A stretch of 64,000 nt of DNA from the NCBI RefSeq assembly GCF_014649115.1, contig NZ_BMSK01000006.1, forward strand, positions 163,367 to 227,366, in the 5' to 3' direction. Position numbers and translations under genes: made by a program. Source of the stretch: Streptomyces eurythermus (GTDB taxonomy: Bacteria; Actinomycetota; Actinomycetes; Streptomycetales; Streptomycetaceae). Positions 60,025-64,000 of the stretch are shown here, one piece after another; position 1 is the stretch's first letter; each line of letters starts with the position of its first letter. The notes beneath the pieces were generated by a model. It was not told where the DNA came from and ran no database searches. It was given only the letters and a program-made list of their open reading frames with translations.

Positions 60025-61194
60025 GTGCGCGTGATCGGCCTGATGTCGGGCACCTCGCACGACGCCATCGAGGCCGCCGCGGCGGACCTCGCGCTGGACG
60101 GTGACGCCCTGCTCCTACGGCCCCTCGGACACCTCTCCGTCCCCTACCCGGACGCGCTGCGGGACCGCATCGCCGCCGCCCTGCCCCCCGCCCCCACCAC
60201 CACCCGGGCCGTCTGCGCCCTGGACACCGGCATCGGCCAGGCCTTCGCCGGCGCCGCCGGCCGGGCCCTGCGCGACCTGTGCGCCGGCACCGCCGACCTC
60301 GTGGTCTCGCACGGCCAGACCATGCACCACTGGGTCGAGGACGGCACGGTCCGCGGCACCCTCCAGCTCGGCCAGCCCGCCTGGATCGCCGAGGCGACCG
60401 GCCTTCCCGTCGTGTCCGACCTGCGCAGCAGGGACGTCGCCGCCGGCGGTCAGGGCGCCCCCCTGGTCGCCCTGACCGACACCCTGCTGCTGTCCGGACT
60501 GCCCGGCACCCCCGCCGCGCTCAACCTCGGCGGCATCGCCAACATCACCGTCCTCGCACCCGGCGCCGAGCCGCTCGCCTTCGACACCGGCCCCGCCAAC
60601 GCCCTGCTGGACGCGGCCGTGCACCATTTCACCGACGGCGCCGCCGCCTACGACGAGGACGGCCGCCGGGCCGGTGCCGGACAGGTCAGCCCAAAACTGC
60701 TGCGCGTCCTGCTGGCCGACCCCTACTACCGCAGACCCGCCCCGAAGACCACCGGCAAGGAACACTTCCACCTGCCCTATCTGCGGCGCGCCCTCGACAC
60801 CGTGCCCGTGCCGACCGCCGCCGACGTCCTGGCCACCCTGACCCGGCTGACCGCCGTCACCGTGGCGGACGCCTGCCGCGCCCACGGCGTCACCCGGCTC
60901 GTCGTCTCCGGCGGCGGCACCCGCAACCCGGTGCTGATGCGCATGCTCGCCGAGGAACTCCCGGGCGTGCCGCTCGGCCCCAGCGACGACCTCGGCCTGC
61001 CGTCGGCCGCCAAAGAGGCCCTGGCCTTCGCCGTCCTGGGGTTCCTCACCGCCCACGGCCTGCCAGGAGCCCTGCCCTCGGGCACCGGAGCCCGCCGTGC
61101 CACCGTGCTCGGCAGCATCACCCCCGGCCGGATGCCGCTGCGCCTGCCCGAACCCGCGGCACACCCACCGCGCCTGCTGCGGATCCTGCGCTGA
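60025..61194 (+). CDS. anmK: Anhydro-N-acetylmuramic acid kinase
   Basis: A 389-residue AnmK. IGLMSGTSHDAIEAAAADL is the family's N-terminal ATP/sugar motif, VVSHGQTMHHW, LQLGQPAWIAEATGLPVVSDLRSRDVAAGGQGAPLV and PAALNLGGIANITVL are its core motifs, and LVVSGGGTRNPVLMRML the C-terminal nucleotide site. It phosphorylates 1,6-anhydro-MurNAc to MurNAc-6-phosphate for peptidoglycan recycling. GTG start at 60025 with GGAAGGAGG upstream. It follows the symporter gene and shares its palindromic control region. Confidence 0.95.
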   Translation: MRVIGLMSGTSHDAIEAAAADLALDGDALLLRPLGHLSVPYPDALRDRIAAALPPAPTTTRAVCALDTGIGQAFAGAAGRALRDLCAGTADLVVSHGQTMHHWVEDGTVRGTLQLGQPAWIAEATGLPVVSDLRSRDVAAGGQGAPLVALTDTLLLSGLPGTPAALNLGGIANITVLAPGAEPLAFDTGPANALLDAAVHHFTDGAAAYDEDGRRAGAGQVSPKLLRVLLADPYYRRPAPKTTGKEHFHLPYLRRALDTVPVPTAADVLATLTRLTAVTVADACRAHGVTRLVVSGGGTRNPVLMRMLAEELPGVPLGPSDDLGLPSAAKEALAFAVLGFLTAHGLPGALPSGTGARRATVLGSITPGRMPLRLPEPAAHPPRLLRILR

Positions 61195-61223
61195 CCCGGC
61201 CGGCCGCGGCGGGCTGGGAGCCC

Positions 61224-61257
61224 CGCCCGCCCGGGGTCGGTGCCACCCGGGCGGGCG
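61224..61257. terminator. Bidirectional hairpin terminator
   Basis: CGCCCGCCCGGG (61224-61235) pairs perfectly with 61246-61257 over a 10-base loop, between convergent anmK and GH3 genes. Confidence 0.7.
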
Positions 61258-61331
61258 AGGACGAGGGGAGCCGGCCGGTGCCGCGCCGGACGGGGCTGCC
61301 GTACCGGCGTCAGGCGCCAGGTGGCCGGTGG

Positions 61332-63578
61332 TCAGGTGCCGGCGCAGTGCGGGGACGGCGTGCCCGCGGTGCCGGTCGCGGTGAAACCGAACGTGGCCCT
61401 GGCGCCGGGGGAGAGGGCGCCGTTGAAGGCGGCGTTGCGGACGGTCGCCCGGCCCTGGGCCGTGGTCAGGGTGCCGTTCCACAGGCTGGTCACGGTGGCC
61501 CCGGCCAGATCCCAGTCGACCGACCAGCCCGTCAGCGCCCCGGAGCCGGTGTTCTCCACGGTGACCTCGGCCTGGTGACCGCCCTGCCAGGAGGAGGTGG
61601 TGCGGAAGGTTGCCGTGCACGCTCCCGGGGACGGAGTCGGGGTCGGCGTGGGAGCCGGAGTCGGGGTCGGTTCGGGGGCGTCGTCGTAGGTCAGCCCGTA
61701 CCCGTACGGGAACAGCGGGGTCTTGCCGTCGCCGTCGTTCACGGGCTCCTGCGAGGCGCCGCGCATCCAGCTCATCGGCAGCTTGCCGGTGGGGGCGTGG
61801 TCGCCGAACAGGACGTCGGCGACGCCCGCGCCCTCGGTGCCGGGCAGCCAGGCAGCCAACAGCGCCTTCCAATCGGGCAGTTGAGCGGTGACGTCGAGCG
61901 GCCGGCCGGAGACCAGCACCACGACGACCGGCACCCCGCTCGCCTTCAGCCGGGCGAGGGTCCCCAGGTCCTCCTGATCCAGTCCCAAGCCGTCCGGCCG
62001 GTCGCCCCGGCCCTCGGCGTACGGGGTCTCTCCGACGACGGCGACGGCGGCGGTGTAACGGGAGTCGATGCCGTTGCCGTACCGGTCGTAGGTGACGCGC
62101 GAGGGGTCGGTGACGGCGGCGCGGATGCCCTGGAGCACGGTGGTGCCGTCGGTGACGGGACCACCGCGCCCCTGCCAGCCCACGGTCCAGCCGCCGCTCT
62201 GGTTGCCGATGTCGTCGGCGGACTTGCCGGCGACGAACAGCCTGGCCGACTTCGCCAGCGGCAGCACCCCGCCGTCGTTCTTCAGCAGCACCTGGGACTC
62301 CCGCACCGCCTGCCGGGCCAGCGACCGGTGCGCCGCCGAGCCGACCGTGCCGGTGAACGACCGGTCGGTCAGCGGGTGATCGAACAGGCCCAGCTGGAAC
62401 TTCTTGGTCAGGACGCGGCGGTTGGCGTCGTCGATCCGGGCCTGCGGGATCCGGCCCGCGGTCACCTCGCCGCGCAGCAGACCGAGGAACTTCTTGTAGT
62501 CGTGCGGGACCATCACCATGTCGACGCCCGCGTTGACGGCCGTGGAGATCTCGGCGCCGGTGAAACCGCTCTGCCCGTCGAGCTGGTCGACCGCGGCCCA
62601 GTCGGACACGACGAACCCGGTGAACCCCAGCTCGCCCTTGAGCACATCGGTGACCAGGTACTTGTTGGCGTGCGAGCGGACGCCGTTCCACCTGCTGTAC
62701 GACAGCATCACGGAGCCGGCCCCGCGGCGCACCGCCTCCTTGAACGGCGGCAGATGGATCGCCCGCAACTCGGCCTCGGACAGCTCGGTGTCGCCCTGGT
62801 CCACGCCCGCGGTGGTGCCGCCGTCACCGAGGTAGTGCTTGGCGGTGGCCAGCACCGATGCCGGGGCCGCGCCCAGGGTGTCGCCTTGGAGGCCGGTGAC
62901 GAACGTCGTCATGGCGGACGGCAGTTCGGGACTCTCGCCGTACGACTCGTAGGTGCGGCCCCACCGGTCGTCGCGGGCGACGCACAGGCACGGGGCGAAG
63001 TCCCAGTCGATGCCGGTGCCCGAGATCTCCTCGGCGACCGCGCGGCCGATCCGCTGGACGAGGGCGGGGTCGCGCGTGGCGCCGAGCCCGATGTTGTGCG
63101 GGTAGAGCGTGGCCCCGCGCACCGCGTTGTGCCCGTGCACGGCGTCGATCCCGTAGATCATGGGGATGCCGAGCGGTGTGGTCAGCGCGGTGCGCTGGAG
63201 CGAGTCGTAGGTGTCCGCCCAGGTCTGGGCGTTGTTGGGGCTGACCGTGGAGTCGCCCCCGGACAGCACGGACCCGATCCGGTACGCGGCGAGGTCGGAC
63301 TGCGGGAGGAGGGAGTCCTTCTCGATCTGCGTCATCTGGCCGAGCTTGTCGTCCAGCGTCATCCGGGACAGCAGGTCGTTCACCCGGTCCGGAACGGGCA
63401 GCGAGGCGTCCTGATAGGGGAGCCCGGCGGCCGGCGCGGCGGCGGCCCGCTCCGGGACGGCCGTGGCGGGCCCGGAGAGGACCAGGCCCGCCACGCACAG
63501 GGCCACGGCCGCCGTCACCCGGCGGCGGGCGGACGGAAGGCGCCTGGCGGCACCGTCGTGGTGCGGTGACAGTCGCAT
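61332..63578 (-). CDS. Secreted GH3 beta-glucosidase with CBM2
   Basis: A 748-residue exported enzyme. Signal peptide: RRRVTAAVALCVAGLVLSGPATA. GH3 N-domain: LLSRMTLDDKLGQMTQIEKDSL and GIDAVHGHNAVRGATLYPHNIGLGATRDP; nucleophile Asp326 in GFVVSDWAAVDQLDG. The GH3 C-domain includes KNDGGVLPL and LFPYGYGLTY. A Pro-Thr linker (PTPTPAPTPTPTPSP) leads to a C-terminal CBM2 of about 100 residues (CTATFRTTSSWQGGHQAEVTVENTG) with its Cys pair and surface Trp residues, which binds cellulose. It should cleave cello-oligosaccharides or beta-glucans. The ATG at 63578 follows GAGAGGA. A perfect CebR box lies 46 bases upstream. Confidence 0.93.
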   Translation of the reverse strand: MRLSPHHDGAARRLPSARRRVTAAVALCVAGLVLSGPATAVPERAAAAPAAGLPYQDASLPVPDRVNDLLSRMTLDDKLGQMTQIEKDSLLPQSDLAAYRIGSVLSGGDSTVSPNNAQTWADTYDSLQRTALTTPLGIPMIYGIDAVHGHNAVRGATLYPHNIGLGATRDPALVQRIGRAVAEEISGTGIDWDFAPCLCVARDDRWGRTYESYGESPELPSAMTTFVTGLQGDTLGAAPASVLATAKHYLGDGGTTAGVDQGDTELSEAELRAIHLPPFKEAVRRGAGSVMLSYSRWNGVRSHANKYLVTDVLKGELGFTGFVVSDWAAVDQLDGQSGFTGAEISTAVNAGVDMVMVPHDYKKFLGLLRGEVTAGRIPQARIDDANRRVLTKKFQLGLFDHPLTDRSFTGTVGSAAHRSLARQAVRESQVLLKNDGGVLPLAKSARLFVAGKSADDIGNQSGGWTVGWQGRGGPVTDGTTVLQGIRAAVTDPSRVTYDRYGNGIDSRYTAAVAVVGETPYAEGRGDRPDGLGLDQEDLGTLARLKASGVPVVVVLVSGRPLDVTAQLPDWKALLAAWLPGTEGAGVADVLFGDHAPTGKLPMSWMRGASQEPVNDGDGKTPLFPYGYGLTYDDAPEPTPTPAPTPTPTPSPGACTATFRTTSSWQGGHQAEVTVENTGSGALTGWSVDWDLAGATVTSLWNGTLTTAQGRATVRNAAFNGALSPGARATFGFTATGTAGTPSPHCAGT

Positions 63579-63623
63579 GCGGGTCCTCTCCGGGGAGGAG
63601 GGAGGGGCGGCGAGCACAGGGAG

Positions 63624-63637
63624 TGGGAGCGCTCCCA
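63624..63637. promoter_or_regulatory. CebR box upstream of the GH3 gene
   Basis: TGGGAGCGCTCCCA, identical to the site before the GH9 gene and to the known CebR operator. It places the beta-glucosidase in the cellobiose-induced regulon. Confidence 0.92.
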
Positions 63638-63771
63638 TCGTCGGTCTGGTGGGACTGTAGAGACAGGCGCACGCCCCTGACAAGACGATCTGCCGAAGAA
63701 CTTGCGAAGGGGGCGCCGGATCCGCACCCGTCGTCGCGCACGGCGGACCGTGCCGGACCGGCGCCGGAGGG

Positions 63772-64000
63772 TCAGCCCTCGTCGCGTACGGCGGCCAGGC
63801 CGTTGAACACCCCGATGTAGGCGGTGCCGTCCGGACCCACGGTGATCGGCGCCCAGTTGTTGTCGTATCCGACGCCGGTGCCCACGAGCTGCTTCCAACG
63901 GGTCCGACCGGTGCGGAAGTCGACGGCGGTCAGGTACCAGGCGTCCACGCCCAGGCTGTTGGGATCCTTGGTGTAGAGGTAGATCAGCCCGTTGCCGGTG
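63772..64000 (-). CDS. C-terminal end of a beta-propeller protein (partial)
   Basis: A leftward frame enters from the right edge and stops at 63772-63774. The 75 visible residues, with NGLIYLYTKDPNSLGVDAWY, LTAVDFRTGRTRWKQLVG, ITVGPDGTAYIGVFNGLAAVRDEG, show the strand pattern of a PQQ/quinoprotein-like propeller: T-G-x-x-x-W then P-D-G-T-A-Y. The rest lies outside the window. Probably secreted, but the signal is not visible. Confidence 0.7.
   Translation of the reverse strand, partial: TGNGLIYLYTKDPNSLGVDAWYLTAVDFRTGRTRWKQLVGTGVGYDNNWAPITVGPDGTAYIGVFNGLAAVRDEG

Noticed and set aside
60279..63569. A 1096-codon plus-strand open frame
   Set aside because: It overlaps anmK in another frame and is antisense to the GH3 gene; composition is that of a shadow frame.

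Overview
The window is high-GC actinobacterial DNA that reads as a Streptomyces chromosome. Codon third positions are almost all G or C, GTG and TTG starts are common, secreted hydrolases are frequent, and two perfect CebR boxes (TGGGAGCGCTCCCA) are present. It holds about 50 protein genes and several decayed genes. I see no rRNA, tRNA, CRISPR array, insertion sequence or phage gene.

Layout. 1-3844: the end of an unknown gene, a DinB-like protein, a DUF1330 protein, and a small cell-envelope set (L,D-transpeptidase, secreted Cys-containing protein, membrane protein with an XRE domain inside and peptidoglycan-binding domains outside). 4187-15551: one leftward, tightly coupled operon that looks like an uncatalogued RiPP biosynthetic cluster. 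Its transcription order is PhyH-like dioxygenase, B12-type radical SAM enzyme with C-terminal extension, a 41-residue precursor peptide, a strong hairpin, a second B12-type radical SAM enzyme, two HPr-kinase-like ATPases, ABC ATPase, ABC permease, S9 prolyl-oligopeptidase-like peptidase and DUF6445 dioxygenase. It has no YcaO, LanC-like, lasso-cyclase or C39-peptidase gene. 15852-16359 is a broken esterase gene at its edge.

16412-22083: amidohydrolase and Rrf2 regulator; amidase and TetR regulator with an inverted repeat between them; TetR regulator and nitroreductase with two copies of one operator between them. 22186-24042: secreted GH9 glucanase under a CebR box. 24242-34594: L-fucose utilisation locus with GH29 fucosidase, fuconolactonase, sugar ABC transporter, fuconate dehydratase and two paralogous FadR-type GntR regulators at its two ends. 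34710-37930: XRE-cupin regulator divergent from an arylsulfotransferase-like gene coupled to an NCS2 permease. 37940-49497: assorted genes (ArsR-type regulator, XRE/DUF2690 membrane protein, DUF1203, trypsin-like protease, amino-acid permease, EgtD-like methyltransferase, secreted repeat protein, DUF4132 protein with a small partner) interspersed with WD40 and GNAT gene remnants. 49537-54000: Imm35/YrhB-like protein, CzrA-like metal sensor with P1B-4 metal ATPase, secreted protein. 54062-64000: TPR protein, LysR regulator divergent from an MFS exporter, sodium-solute symporter with anhydro-MurNAc kinase behind palindromic operators, GH3-CBM2 beta-glucosidase under the second CebR box, and the end of a beta-propeller protein.

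The RiPP operon is the most likely undescribed system. The precursor's Shine-Dalgarno sequence overlaps the stop codon of the preceding radical SAM gene. The S9 peptidase offers a leader-cleavage route after the single proline of the precursor, which would release an 18-residue core. This product model is inference; no database was searched.
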